64,000 bases of DNA from Nocardia carnea NBRC 14403. Lineage in GTDB: Bacteria > Actinomycetota > Actinomycetes > Mycobacteriales > Mycobacteriaceae. The notes below the pieces were generated by a model. The model was not told where the DNA came from and made no database searches. It saw only the letters and a program-made list of their open reading frames with translations. The translations under genes and the position numbers were made by a program. The DNA lies in the NCBI RefSeq assembly GCF_000308515.1, contig NZ_BAFV01000052.1, forward strand, positions 57,606 through 121,605. The letters run 5' to 3'. Numbering within the stretch: the stretch's first letter is position 1; each line of letters opens with the position of its first letter. Positions 35,013-43,929 of this stretch are shown here, piece by piece.

Positions 35013-35065
35013 CCGGTTCCGGCCGCCTGCGACGTCTATCGGACGCCGCAGGCGGCCGGAACCGG
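35013..35065. terminator. long shared terminator between nhaC-like gene and gatB
   Basis: ccggttccggccgcctgcg (35013-35031) and its exact complement (35047-35065) make a 19-bp stem with an inner cgtc/gacg extension. It sits midway between two convergent genes and would stop both transcripts. Confidence 0.85.
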
Positions 35066-35094
35066 TTGGCTGCCGATCAGCCGGGCTGTTCGCC

Positions 35095-36603
35095 TCAGCT
35101 CGAGCAGGCCGCGAGGACGAGTTCGCGGACGCGGGCCGCGTCGGCCTGGCCGCGGGTGGCCTTCATGACATCGCCGACGATCTTGCCGGCTGCCTGCACC
35201 TTGCCGGAGCGGATCTTGTCGGCGATATCCGGGTTGGCCGCCAGTGCCTTGTCCACCTCGGCCTGCAGGGCGCTGTCGTCGCTGACCATGCCGAGGCCTT
35301 TGCTCTCGACGATCGCGCCCGGGTCGCCCTCGCCGTCGAGCACCAGATCGACGACCTGCTTGGCAACCTTGTTGTTCACCGTTTTCGCCTCGACCAGGGC
35401 GATCACCTCGGCGACCTGGGCCGGGGTGATCGGCAGATCCTCGAGGGAGCCGCCGCGCTCGTTGGCCTTCTCGGTGAGGTAGGCGACCCACCAGGAGCGG
35501 GCCTCCTTGGCCGGGGCGCCGGCGTCGACGGTGGCGATGATGAGGTCCAGGGCGCCGGCGTTCACCAGGTCACGCATGACCTCGTCGGACACACCCCAAT
35601 CCGATTGGATACGCGCGCGCCGCAGCCACGGGTATTCGGGGATGGTGCCCCGCAGACCTTCCACCCAGGCCGCGTCGGGGGCGACCGGCTCCAGATCCGG
35701 TTCGGGGAAGTACCGGTAATCCTCAGCGGTTTCCTTGCGGCGGCCCGGGGAGGTGGAGCCGTCCGCTTCGTGGAAGTGGCGGGTCTCCTGGATGATCTCC
35801 CCGCCGGTGGCGAGAACCGCCGCCTGACGGCGCATCTCGAACCGCACCGCGACCTCGACACTCTTGAGCGAGTTCACGTTCTTGGTCTCGGTGCGGGTAC
35901 CGAACACCTCCGCGCCGACCGGCATGAGGGAGACATTGGCATCGCAGCGCAGCGAACCGTGTTCCATCCGGACATCGGAAACGTCCAGGGATTTCAGCAG
36001 ATCGCGCAGCGCGGTCACGTAGGCGCGTGCCACCTCCGGCGCCCGGTCACCGGCACCGGTGATGGGTTTGGTGACGATCTCGATCAGCGGGACACCGGCG
36101 CGGTTGTAGTCGAGCAGCGAATGGCTGGCGCCGTGGATCCGGCCGGTGGCACCGCCGACGTGCACCGATTTACCGGTGTCCTCCTCCATATGAGCGCGTT
36201 CGATCGCGACCCGGAAGGTGGTGCCGTCGTCCAGCGGGACATCGAGGTAGCCCTCGGTGGCGATGGGCTCGTCGTACTGGCTGATCTGGTAGTTCTTCGG
36301 CTGATCCGGGTAGAAGTAGTTCTTGCGCGCGAACCGGCCCCACGGCGTGATGGAACAGTTCAGGGCAAGGCCGATACGCACGGCCGACTCCACCGCCTGC
36401 TGATTGACCACCGGCAGCGAACCGGGCAGGCCCAGGCATACCGGGCAGACCTGGGTATTGGGGTCGGCGCCGAACGTGGTGGGGCAACCGCAGAACATCT
36501 TGGTCGCGGTGGACAGCTCGACATGGACCTCCATGCCCAGCACCGGCTCGTACCGGGTCACGACATCGGCGTAATCCATGAGTTCGACGGTGGGTGCGCT
36601 CAT
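35095..36603 (-). CDS. gatB: Asp-tRNA(Asn)/Glu-tRNA(Gln) amidotransferase subunit B
   Basis: 502 residues. GLEVHVEL-type start (VLGMEVHVELSTATKMFCGCP), zinc Cys pairs in CGCPTTFGADPNTQVCPVCLG, YFYPDQPKNYQISQYDEPI kinase-like core, and the C-terminal helical plus Yqey tail domain binding tRNA. With GatC and GatA it amidates mischarged tRNA. It is separated from gatCA by about 19 kb here. Confidence 0.97.
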   Translation of the reverse strand: MSAPTVELMDYADVVTRYEPVLGMEVHVELSTATKMFCGCPTTFGADPNTQVCPVCLGLPGSLPVVNQQAVESAVRIGLALNCSITPWGRFARKNYFYPDQPKNYQISQYDEPIATEGYLDVPLDDGTTFRVAIERAHMEEDTGKSVHVGGATGRIHGASHSLLDYNRAGVPLIEIVTKPITGAGDRAPEVARAYVTALRDLLKSLDVSDVRMEHGSLRCDANVSLMPVGAEVFGTRTETKNVNSLKSVEVAVRFEMRRQAAVLATGGEIIQETRHFHEADGSTSPGRRKETAEDYRYFPEPDLEPVAPDAAWVEGLRGTIPEYPWLRRARIQSDWGVSDEVMRDLVNAGALDLIIATVDAGAPAKEARSWWVAYLTEKANERGGSLEDLPITPAQVAEVIALVEAKTVNNKVAKQVVDLVLDGEGDPGAIVESKGLGMVSDDSALQAEVDKALAANPDIADKIRSGKVQAAGKIVGDVMKATRGQADAARVRELVLAACSS

Positions 36604-36647
36604 GGAGCACAGTCTATGCGCGCAGGTATGAAGGCCCGGCGGTCACC

Positions 36648-38030
36648 TCAACCGGCCGGTATCCGTTCGCCGAGCCAGCCGGTGACGGTATCGAGAACCG
36701 CCGGGTCGATGGTGGTCTCGATGGATTCGTATTCGCTGGGCAGGCCGGTGTAGGCGGGCTGCATGAGATGGTTCAGCCCGTCGAAGACCGGGACGTCCGC
36801 GTCGGGATTGCCCGCCAGCAAGGTCCGCATGGTCTCCACATTCGGGTCCGCGGTCACCTGGGCGTCCTTCGACCCGTAGAACGCCAGCACCGGCATCCGC
36901 AGCGCCGACAGGGCCGGTGCCGGATCGTAGGACACCAGCGCAGCCATATACGGCGTGTTCGCAGCGGTGAGCGATTCACTGGCGGCACGCAACTCGGCCG
37001 ACAGCGCACGGTTGTAGGTTTCGGAGAGCCGGGCGGCCTTGGTGAGCTGACCGGCGCGCAACGCAGCGGTCCAATCGGTCAGGAAAGCGCGATGGGCGTC
37101 GACCTGCTCCGGGGTCGCACCGGCGGCGCCGAATGCCCGGGTGCCCTGGTCGAGGACGATATCGGTACCCGTGATCGCCGGCGCGGCCATGAGCATCACG
37201 AACGCGATCCCGTTCGAAGGTCGCGCGGCGACCAGCGGGGCGAGGTATCCGCCCTCGCTGTGCCCGAGCAGGCCGATACCGTCCGGATCGATCTCGGGGC
37301 GGCCGCGCAGATAGCCGAGGCCGGCTTCGATATCGGCGGACAGATCGTCGTAATCGGCCTGGTTCAAGTTGCCGCCGGTCCCGCCGACACCGCGGTCGTC
37401 GGTGCGCAACACCGCATAACCCGCGCGGGTGAGCGTATCGGCGAGCAGCAGGAACGGGCGGTGACCGGCGAGTTCCTCGTTACGGTCCTGCGGGCCGCTA
37501 CCGGTGATCAGGACGACGGCGGGCACCGGTGCGGCGGTATCGGGCCGGGTCAGTGTGCCCGCCACGGTGATACCGCCGCTCTGGTACGAAACCTCCTCGG
37601 AGAGATAGGGATACGGTGGATGCGGCTCCTGCGGACGCGCCGGTGGTGGCACCGGCGCACGGTTCAAGGTGAGTCCGAAAGTCTGCCCGGCCTGGCGGAA
37701 ATCGCCGACGATCGCGCCGACGGATTCGTCGAGCCGACCGGCGAACCGGGGGTCGCCGGGGACATCCGGAACCCCGAACCGCACCTCGCCAGGGTCGGCC
37801 ACGACATCGCTCAGGGGGTGCTGCGTCATCTGCTGGGCGGGGATATCGATGACTCCGCTGTGGCGGCCGGTGAATTCCACCCCTACCACCACCGGAGCAC
37901 CGGGCACCTCGATGGCGCCGTGCCACTGCCCGGCCACGCGCTCATCGGCCGGACCGTCGCCGCAGCCGACAAGCATCGAGACGAACAACCACACAACCAC
38001 TACCGGCAACGCTCCCTTGCCATGGCGCAT
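36648..38030 (-). CDS. alpha/beta hydrolase lipoprotein
   Basis: 460 residues from the ATG at 38030. Signal with lipobox LVGC at about residue 23; a beta-rich N-terminal domain (DUF3887-like position, about 30-125), then a dipeptidyl-peptidase/esterase-type hydrolase: VVLITGSGPQDRNE, DDRGVGGTGG, nucleophile GLLGHSEGGYLAPL, acid in AFYGSKDAQVTADPN and final His in FDGLNHLM. Anchored on the outer face of the membrane. Substrate unknown. A structured repeat element lies upstream, after pfkA. Confidence 0.85.
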   Translation of the reverse strand: MRHGKGALPVVVVWLFVSMLVGCGDGPADERVAGQWHGAIEVPGAPVVVGVEFTGRHSGVIDIPAQQMTQHPLSDVVADPGEVRFGVPDVPGDPRFAGRLDESVGAIVGDFRQAGQTFGLTLNRAPVPPPARPQEPHPPYPYLSEEVSYQSGGITVAGTLTRPDTAAPVPAVVLITGSGPQDRNEELAGHRPFLLLADTLTRAGYAVLRTDDRGVGGTGGNLNQADYDDLSADIEAGLGYLRGRPEIDPDGIGLLGHSEGGYLAPLVAARPSNGIAFVMLMAAPAITGTDIVLDQGTRAFGAAGATPEQVDAHRAFLTDWTAALRAGQLTKAARLSETYNRALSAELRAASESLTAANTPYMAALVSYDPAPALSALRMPVLAFYGSKDAQVTADPNVETMRTLLAGNPDADVPVFDGLNHLMQPAYTGLPSEYESIETTIDPAVLDTVTGWLGERIPAG

Positions 38031-38218
38031 GGGCTCGACTGTATCGCCGGTGCGTTGTTCGGGGACGTCTTCGGAGGTGCGGGTCGGGGCGCGGCGGCGG
38101 TGCCGGTCCCCGACCCGCCCCCTGCGCCACCATCGCCGGGGTGCTGACGACCTCTGGTCACGAGGTAGACCATCCGTGGAGGGCGGGGCGGTAATTTTGG
38201 AGACGCTCCGCGTCTCGA

Positions 38219-38310
38219 GGGGTGGGGCCTTTGGGCCCGGTTCTTCACTCCTGCGCTCCTCCGCTTCGCTCCCCCGCTCCGTCGCTCCAGAACCGGGCGG
38301 GCCCCACCCC
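38219..38310 (-). repeat. structured intergenic element, copy A
   Basis: 92 nt between the pfkA stop and the lipoprotein hydrolase start. Outer stem ggggtggggcc (38219-38229) with ggccccacccc (38300-38310); inner stem gcccggttct (38235-38244) with agaaccgggc (38289-38298). The 44-nt loop differs at only three positions from copy B at 49.7 kb, although the stems differ in sequence and remain paired. On the transcribed strand the loop is purine-rich with several ggagcg units. Confidence 0.8.
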
Positions 38311-38399
38311 GGGTAGGTGAACCATCCGGATGTGCAGAATGGGAGCGACGTCGCATGTGGCAGGGCGGTTACGGTGGGGCCGCACCGCTCTGGCACGGA

Positions 38400-39443
38400 C
38401 TACCCGAAGAAGGCCTGTGCTTCCTCGTAGCGGTCGGCGGGGACGCGCTTGAGTTGTTTGGTCGCTTCGTGCAATGGGACCAGGCCGATCTCGGTGCCGC
38501 GCAGGGCTACCATCTGCCCGAAGTGCCCGGCGTGCACCGCTTCGGCGGCGTGCAGGCCGAAACGGGTGGCCAGGACCCGGTCGTACGGGGAGGGGCTGCC
38601 GCCGCGCTGCACGTGGCCGAGCACCGTGGTGCGGACCTCTTTGCCGATCCGCCGCTCGATCTCCATCCCGAGCTGCTGGGCGACTCCGGTGAACCGTTCG
38701 TGCCCGAATTCGTCCACCCCGCCCTCGCGCAGGGTGAACCCGGAATCGGGGGCCGGATGCGAACCCTCGGCCACGACACAGATGAAATGTTTGTCCCCAC
38801 GCTGGAAGCGGCGTTTGATCAGCGCGCAGACCTCGGTGACGTCGAACGGCTGCTCGGGTACCAGGGTCAGGTGCGCGCCCGCCGCCATGCCGGAATGCAT
38901 CGCGATCCAGCCGGCGTGCCGGCCCATCACCTCGATGAGCATCACGCGCTGATGGGATTCCGCGGTGGTGTGCAGGCGGTCGATGGCCTCCGTGGCGATG
39001 GACAGCGCGGTGTCGTGGCCGAAGGTGACATCGGTGCAATCGATATCGTTGTCGATCGTTTTCGGGACGCCGACCACCGGAACACCTTCCTCGGACAGCC
39101 AACTGGCGGCTGTGAGGGTGCCTTCCCCGCCGATCGGGATGAGCGCTTCGATGCCGTTGTCGTCGAGGGTCTGCCGGATCCGGCTCAGGCCGGCCAGCAG
39201 GACGTCCGGGTTGGTGCGGGCGGTACCGAGCATGGTGCCGCCCTTGGCGAGCAGGCGATCGGTGCGGTCATCGTTCTGGATGCGGATCTTGCGGTCTTCG
39301 AGCAGCCCCCGCCAGCCGTCCTCGAAGCCCACTACGGCGTCGCCGTAGCGGCCGTTCGCCGTGCGGACGACGGCACGGATCACCGCGTTCAGTCCCGGAC
39401 AGTCCCCACCGCCGGTCAGGATTCCGATGCGCATGGCGCCCAT
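38400..39443 (-). CDS. pfkA: 6-phosphofructokinase
   Basis: 347 residues; the second Met (MRIGILTGGGDCPGLN) may be the real start. Nucleotide site GGGDCPGLN and PIGGEGTLTAA, where Gly after GGE marks ATP rather than PPi as donor; catalytic TIDNDIDCTDVTFGHDTA. Phosphorylates fructose 6-phosphate in glycolysis. In M. tuberculosis it follows gatA directly; here 16 kb separate them. Confidence 0.93.
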   Translation of the reverse strand: MGAMRIGILTGGGDCPGLNAVIRAVVRTANGRYGDAVVGFEDGWRGLLEDRKIRIQNDDRTDRLLAKGGTMLGTARTNPDVLLAGLSRIRQTLDDNGIEALIPIGGEGTLTAASWLSEEGVPVVGVPKTIDNDIDCTDVTFGHDTALSIATEAIDRLHTTAESHQRVMLIEVMGRHAGWIAMHSGMAAGAHLTLVPEQPFDVTEVCALIKRRFQRGDKHFICVVAEGSHPAPDSGFTLREGGVDEFGHERFTGVAQQLGMEIERRIGKEVRTTVLGHVQRGGSPSPYDRVLATRFGLHAAEAVHAGHFGQMVALRGTEIGLVPLHEATKQLKRVPADRYEEAQAFFG

Positions 39444-39513
39444 CTTGCCCGGTTCCGGCCCGCCGCGCCGCCTCGGGCCCGTGAATGTCGGGTAACGCCC
39501 GCGCCGGCCGCTG

Positions 39514-40431
39514 TCAGGCCGGGCAGGACCCGCCGGTGAACTCGCCCAGATGCTGCGAGATGAGACCGGCCATCTCGTCGAGCAGGTTCATCCCGTCGGA
39601 AAACGTGCCCGAATCCGGTTGCGCGGCAAGCGCGACCGCGATCGTGCCGCCGGTGACCGGGACCAGGCCGAACTGACGCACCAGATAGGCGCCGTCCGGG
39701 TCGGGACCCCAGCCGCCCTTGAAATCGGCCTCGGCGAAGACCGAGCCCAGCCCCCACTGCTGGTTCGCGCTCACCGAACCCATCAGGTCGATCACCGTAT
39801 CGGCGCCGGGCAGGCACGGAAGCCGGGACGCGAACCGCACCTGATCGGCCAGCGACCACTCGGACTGGCCGAACGCCGAATACCCCGACCGGACGACTTT
39901 CTCCTGGACCACGGTCGTATCGTCGCCGCCCTCGCGCAGGACGGCCTGCACCGCATCCGCGGCGGCGCGCGGGGTCCCGAGATTCGACCACAGGCTGTCG
40001 GCAGCGGAGTTGTCGGAGGCGGTGATGGCGGCCGAGGTGGCATACGTCTGCCCGCCCGGGTTCTTGCGCTCGGCGGCGACAACCAGCGGAACCTTCATCG
40101 TGGACCAGGCCGGGCCGGTGGTCCATTTCCCCATCCCGACGAGACGCTCCCCGCCCACCGGCATGATCGCCAGCCCCAGTTCACCCTTCTGCGAACGCTC
40201 CAACTCGACGAAATCGGCGGCCAGCGTGCCGGGGACAGTGATCAGTACCTCGGCGCCGGGCATATCGGCCGCGGCCGCCTGGGTGACCGAAGTCGACGGC
40301 GCCGGAGGTTCGGTGGTCTCGGATCCGCAGGCGGTGACAACCGCCGCGGTGAGCAGGCAACCGAGCAGGGCGAGCGGGCGCCGGGCCGGAAAGAGTTCCC
40401 GTTTCTTCTCGGTCGACACAACTCTGCCCAT
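39514..40431 (-). CDS. serine hydrolase lipoprotein, beta-lactamase-like
   Basis: 305 residues from the ATG at 40431. Lipobox VTAC at about residue 31. Penicilloyl-serine-transferase pattern: STMK (SxxK), SDNSAADSL (SDN), and FKGGWGPD in place of KTG. Family members are beta-lactamases or D,D-peptidase relatives; the KGG triad and lack of a clear Glu166 equivalent make antibiotic hydrolysis uncertain. Located at the end of the accessory block, 110 bp after the Ser/Thr kinase stop. Confidence 0.75.
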   Translation of the reverse strand: MGRVVSTEKKRELFPARRPLALLGCLLTAAVVTACGSETTEPPAPSTSVTQAAAADMPGAEVLITVPGTLAADFVELERSQKGELGLAIMPVGGERLVGMGKWTTGPAWSTMKVPLVVAAERKNPGGQTYATSAAITASDNSAADSLWSNLGTPRAAADAVQAVLREGGDDTTVVQEKVVRSGYSAFGQSEWSLADQVRFASRLPCLPGADTVIDLMGSVSANQQWGLGSVFAEADFKGGWGPDPDGAYLVRQFGLVPVTGGTIAVALAAQPDSGTFSDGMNLLDEMAGLISQHLGEFTGGSCPA

Positions 40432-40544
40432 GACTATTGCGATCTCCCACGTCTCGTACCCGGTCGAAGCACCGTACTTCATCGGCGACCATAGCCCGGC
40501 CCGGATCGGCCCGCGAACTGTGCGCGGCACCGGGCCGGGGCCGG

Positions 40545-42974
40545 TCAGTACAGGTACACGACCGCGTTGTTGCCGCCACGGCAGGTGACCAGGCCGTCCG
40601 CGGCAACACATTCGAGGGTGTAGGCCTGCCCGGTCACCGGACTCGTGGCCTCGATGGAAACGGGTTCCCCCTCGGCGGAGACCACCGTGGGATCCAGATA
40701 GGCCTGCCGTACCGACTCGGCGAACTCACAACTGGTCACCGCGGTACCGGCCGCCGCCGAACCGTAGGCGCCGCCACCGGAGGCCGGAGTACAGGGCTGC
40801 GCATCGGCCGGCACGGCGGCACGCGTGGTGGTGGTCGTGGTGGAGGTGCGGGTCGGCGCGGTGGACGTGGCCGGCGCACTGCTGGGCGCGGCAGTGGTGG
40901 CGGCACCGGTGGGTTCGGCGGCGGTCGGCGTCTCCTCGCCCCCGGACCCGAGGAAGGTGAACCCGAGAATCGCGACCAGCACAACGAGCAGGAACACACC
41001 GGCCCCGGCCAGGATCGGCACCGTGCGGGATCGCTGCCCCTCCCCTTCGGACGCGGGTGGGTGGGCCGCGTTCGCCATGTAGCTGTCGCGGTAACCGGCT
41101 TCGTAGGCGGCCGCATAGGGGTCGGGCTGCGGGGCTCCCGGAGCAGGACCGGAACCGTACGAGTCGGGCTGCAGATCTCCCGGCCCGGAGCCGGCACCGC
41201 CGTAACCGAACAGGCCGCCGGGGCCCGGCCGGACCGGTTCGGGCTGCCGGTCCTCGGACGGGCCACCGCGCTCGGCGGTCCACCAGTCGCCGGTGGACGG
41301 GTCGGCCGCACCGCCCGGCCGGTATGCGTCTTCGGCCGGCGGATAGGCACCTTTATCCGGCCCGTACGCACGGCCGGCCCCGCCATGGGCGTCCACCGGA
41401 TACTCGCCCGAGCGATAACCGCCCTCATCCGGCTGGAAAGCCTGGTCGCTCGGCCCGTGCGGGCGCCCTTCGAACGGGTAATCGCTCGATCGGTAGCCGT
41501 TCTCGTATGACTGCGCCTGGCTGCCGTATGCCCGCTGGTCCGAGCTGTAGGCATGATCCGGTTCGTGGGCAGGCTCGCGCGGCTGGTATTCGGAGTCGGC
41601 CGTGCTCGCGGGAAGCCGATAGGCGCGGGTGGCATCGTCGACGGTGGAGTCGACGGATTCCGGGGCGGATTGCGGCTCGAAGATTCGGGTCGCATCGTCG
41701 GCGCCGGGAGCGGTGGGTGCGGGATCCTTGCCGTAGATGCGGGTCGCCTGATCGGGCGGGTAGAAGTCGGCGACCGGCATACCACCGGTTGCGGGCGCCG
41801 AATCCGGATCGGCCGCCGGATGCAACTGTTCGTTCTGGTACAGGTGGGCGTCGGGGAACGGGCGGATACCGGCGCCCGGGGCTTCGGGCTCGGCCTGTTC
41901 GTCGGAGGTGAGCGGAGTGAACTCGAATTCGGTCGGGCGTACCGAGGTGGGGTCACCGGGGATGATCGCGGGCAGGACCGTGGTCTGATCGGGGGCACCG
42001 TCTTCGTCGCGGTTCGGAATCCGGACCACCAGAGTGGGTATACCGCCGGTCGGCGGGGAGCTCTCCACGGAAGGCGCGGGGGTTGCGGGGAATTCGCCGG
42101 TTCCCGGTGCAGATGCCGCGTGCGACTGCGGCGGACGTGCCGGGGAATTCAGCGCGGTACGGGCTGCGACAGCGAGTTCTCCTGCCGTAGCGAAACGCTC
42201 GTGCGGATCCTTGGCCATACCACATGCGATCACATCGTCGAATGAAGCCGGTAACCCGGTTCGCTGAAGGCTTGCCCGGGGCGGCGGTTCGGCCAGATGC
42301 GCGCGGATCAGCATGCCGATACTCGGCGCGTCGAACGGTTGCGCACCGGTGAGACATTCGTGCAGGACGCACGCCAGCGAATAGATATCGGCCCGCGTGG
42401 TGACCGGTACGCGCTCGAACCGTTCCGGCGCCATATAGGTGTAGGAGCCGACCGCGACCCCCGCCTGCGTCACGGCGGAATCGCCCGCGTGGTGGGCGAT
42501 CCCGAAATCGGCGAGATAGGCGAAATCGGCGTCGGTGACCAGGATGTTCGCCGGTTTCACATCGCGGTGCACCAGACCGTCGACATGCGCGGCATCCAGG
42601 GCGGCGGCGATCTGCTCGATCACGGTGACCGCACGCTGCGGGCTCAGCGGGCCGCCGGACTGCAGTACGGACCGCAGATCCGTGCCGGCGACCAGCCGCA
42701 TATCGATGAACAGCCGGCCCTCGATCACGCCCCAATCGTGGATGGGGATGATATGCGGTTCGGCGAGCCGGGCCGCGGCCTGCGATTCGCGGCGGAACCG
42801 GGTCTGGTATTCCGGGTCGCCGACCAGATCGCCGGAGAGCAGTTTGAGCGCGACCACGCGGTCTTTGACGGTGTCGTAGGCCTCGTAGACCTCCCCCATA
42901 CCGCCGCTACCCAGCAAGGAACGCAGCTCATAAGGACCGAACCGCCCGCCGACTTCGGAACCTGGCGCCTGCAC
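40545..42974 (-). CDS. receptor-like Ser/Thr protein kinase (module 1)
   Basis: 809 residues. Kinase domain at about 12-270: GSGGMGEVYEAYD, ALKLL Lys, HRDVKPANI, DFGIAHH and GSYTYMAPERF. A long Pro/Tyr/Asp-rich juxtamembrane linker follows, one membrane helix (about 650-675), a Thr-rich stalk and a ~90-residue external domain with four Cys (QPCTPASGG, TSCEFAES, ECVAADG, TCRGG). This is the Pkn architecture of Mycobacteriales: an outside sensor controlling a cytoplasmic kinase. Gene lies downstream of response regulator 1. Confidence 0.92.
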   Translation of the reverse strand: MQAPGSEVGGRFGPYELRSLLGSGGMGEVYEAYDTVKDRVVALKLLSGDLVGDPEYQTRFRRESQAAARLAEPHIIPIHDWGVIEGRLFIDMRLVAGTDLRSVLQSGGPLSPQRAVTVIEQIAAALDAAHVDGLVHRDVKPANILVTDADFAYLADFGIAHHAGDSAVTQAGVAVGSYTYMAPERFERVPVTTRADIYSLACVLHECLTGAQPFDAPSIGMLIRAHLAEPPPRASLQRTGLPASFDDVIACGMAKDPHERFATAGELAVAARTALNSPARPPQSHAASAPGTGEFPATPAPSVESSPPTGGIPTLVVRIPNRDEDGAPDQTTVLPAIIPGDPTSVRPTEFEFTPLTSDEQAEPEAPGAGIRPFPDAHLYQNEQLHPAADPDSAPATGGMPVADFYPPDQATRIYGKDPAPTAPGADDATRIFEPQSAPESVDSTVDDATRAYRLPASTADSEYQPREPAHEPDHAYSSDQRAYGSQAQSYENGYRSSDYPFEGRPHGPSDQAFQPDEGGYRSGEYPVDAHGGAGRAYGPDKGAYPPAEDAYRPGGAADPSTGDWWTAERGGPSEDRQPEPVRPGPGGLFGYGGAGSGPGDLQPDSYGSGPAPGAPQPDPYAAAYEAGYRDSYMANAAHPPASEGEGQRSRTVPILAGAGVFLLVVLVAILGFTFLGSGGEETPTAAEPTGAATTAAPSSAPATSTAPTRTSTTTTTTRAAVPADAQPCTPASGGGAYGSAAAGTAVTSCEFAESVRQAYLDPTVVSAEGEPVSIEATSPVTGQAYTLECVAADGLVTCRGGNNAVVYLY

Positions 42975-43040
42975 CCGTCCATCCTCTCCACGTCGCGGGC
43001 GCCGTATCGACCCGGTCGCGTAGTCGCGCCGGGCTGCCCG

Positions 43041-43727
43041 TCAAACCTTGGATTGTCCCGGGGAAACCACACCGTGGTCAAACGCGTAGACGATGGCCGC
43101 GGCACGGTCGCGCAGTCCCAGTTTGCCGAAGATATGACCCACATGGGATTTCACGGTGACCTCCGAGATTCCGAGCGCGTGGGCTATCTCACTGTTGGCC
43201 TTGCCCCGGCCGATCAGAGCCAGTACCTCGTATTCGCGGCCGGTCAGCTCACCACCGGCGGGCGGCCCGGCCGGCGTGACCGCGGAGGTGCGGTAGGTCG
43301 TCAGCACGCGGCCGGTGACAGCCGGATCGAGCCAGGCCCCGCCCGCGGCGACGGTGCGAACGGCCCGGATCAGATCCTCGGCAGGGGAATCCTTGAGCAG
43401 GAACCCGGCGGCGCCGGCGCGTAATGCCCCGGACAGCAGCTGGTCGTCGTCGAAGGTGGTGAGGACGAGTACCGGAGGTTCGGCGGCACGGGCCCGCAGC
43501 AGCCGGGTGGCCTCGATACCGCCCATCCGTTTCATCCGCAGATCCATGAGCACGATATCGGGAGTGTGTGCCGCGACCGCCGCGAGCACCTCGTCGCCGT
43601 CGGCGCATTCGCTGATCCGGAACCCGTCGCGGCGGCGCAGAATGCGGCGCAGCCCGCCGCGCACGAGTTCCTGGTCGTCGACGATCAACACCTCGAGGAC
43701 TTCCGGATCGCTTTCGGCCCTGGTCAT
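43041..43727 (-). CDS. response regulator, NarL/LuxR type (module 1)
   Basis: 228 residues from the ATG at 43727 with GGGAGGA. Receiver domain: VDDQELVRGG, phospho-acceptor IVLMDLRM, and FLLKDS. C-terminal LuxR HTH: ELTGREYEVLALIGRGKANSEIAHALGISEVTVKSHVGHIFGKLGL. Likely phosphorylated by the histidine kinase 200 bp upstream. Confidence 0.92.
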   Translation of the reverse strand: MTRAESDPEVLEVLIVDDQELVRGGLRRILRRRDGFRISECADGDEVLAAVAAHTPDIVLMDLRMKRMGGIEATRLLRARAAEPPVLVLTTFDDDQLLSGALRAGAAGFLLKDSPAEDLIRAVRTVAAGGAWLDPAVTGRVLTTYRTSAVTPAGPPAGGELTGREYEVLALIGRGKANSEIAHALGISEVTVKSHVGHIFGKLGLRDRAAAIVYAFDHGVVSPGQSKV

Positions 43728-43929
43728 AGTTCCTCCCGTGAACAGGCGGCCGGCACCGGCCGAGCCGCATCGGCACACCACGGCCGCCGTGTCATACCGC
43801 GCCCCGGCTGTCTCACCGATCGGCCCGGCCGGGCAACCGGGACGTCCGCCCGGTCAGCCCGCAACGGCACGGATGAGACGCGCCGTTCGTTCACACGCGT
43901 TGTCTCGACACGGGACGGAAGGCCGGTGG

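Noticed and set aside
38355..39539. 394-codon open frame antisense to pfkA
   Set aside because: Shadow of pfkA without its own motifs.
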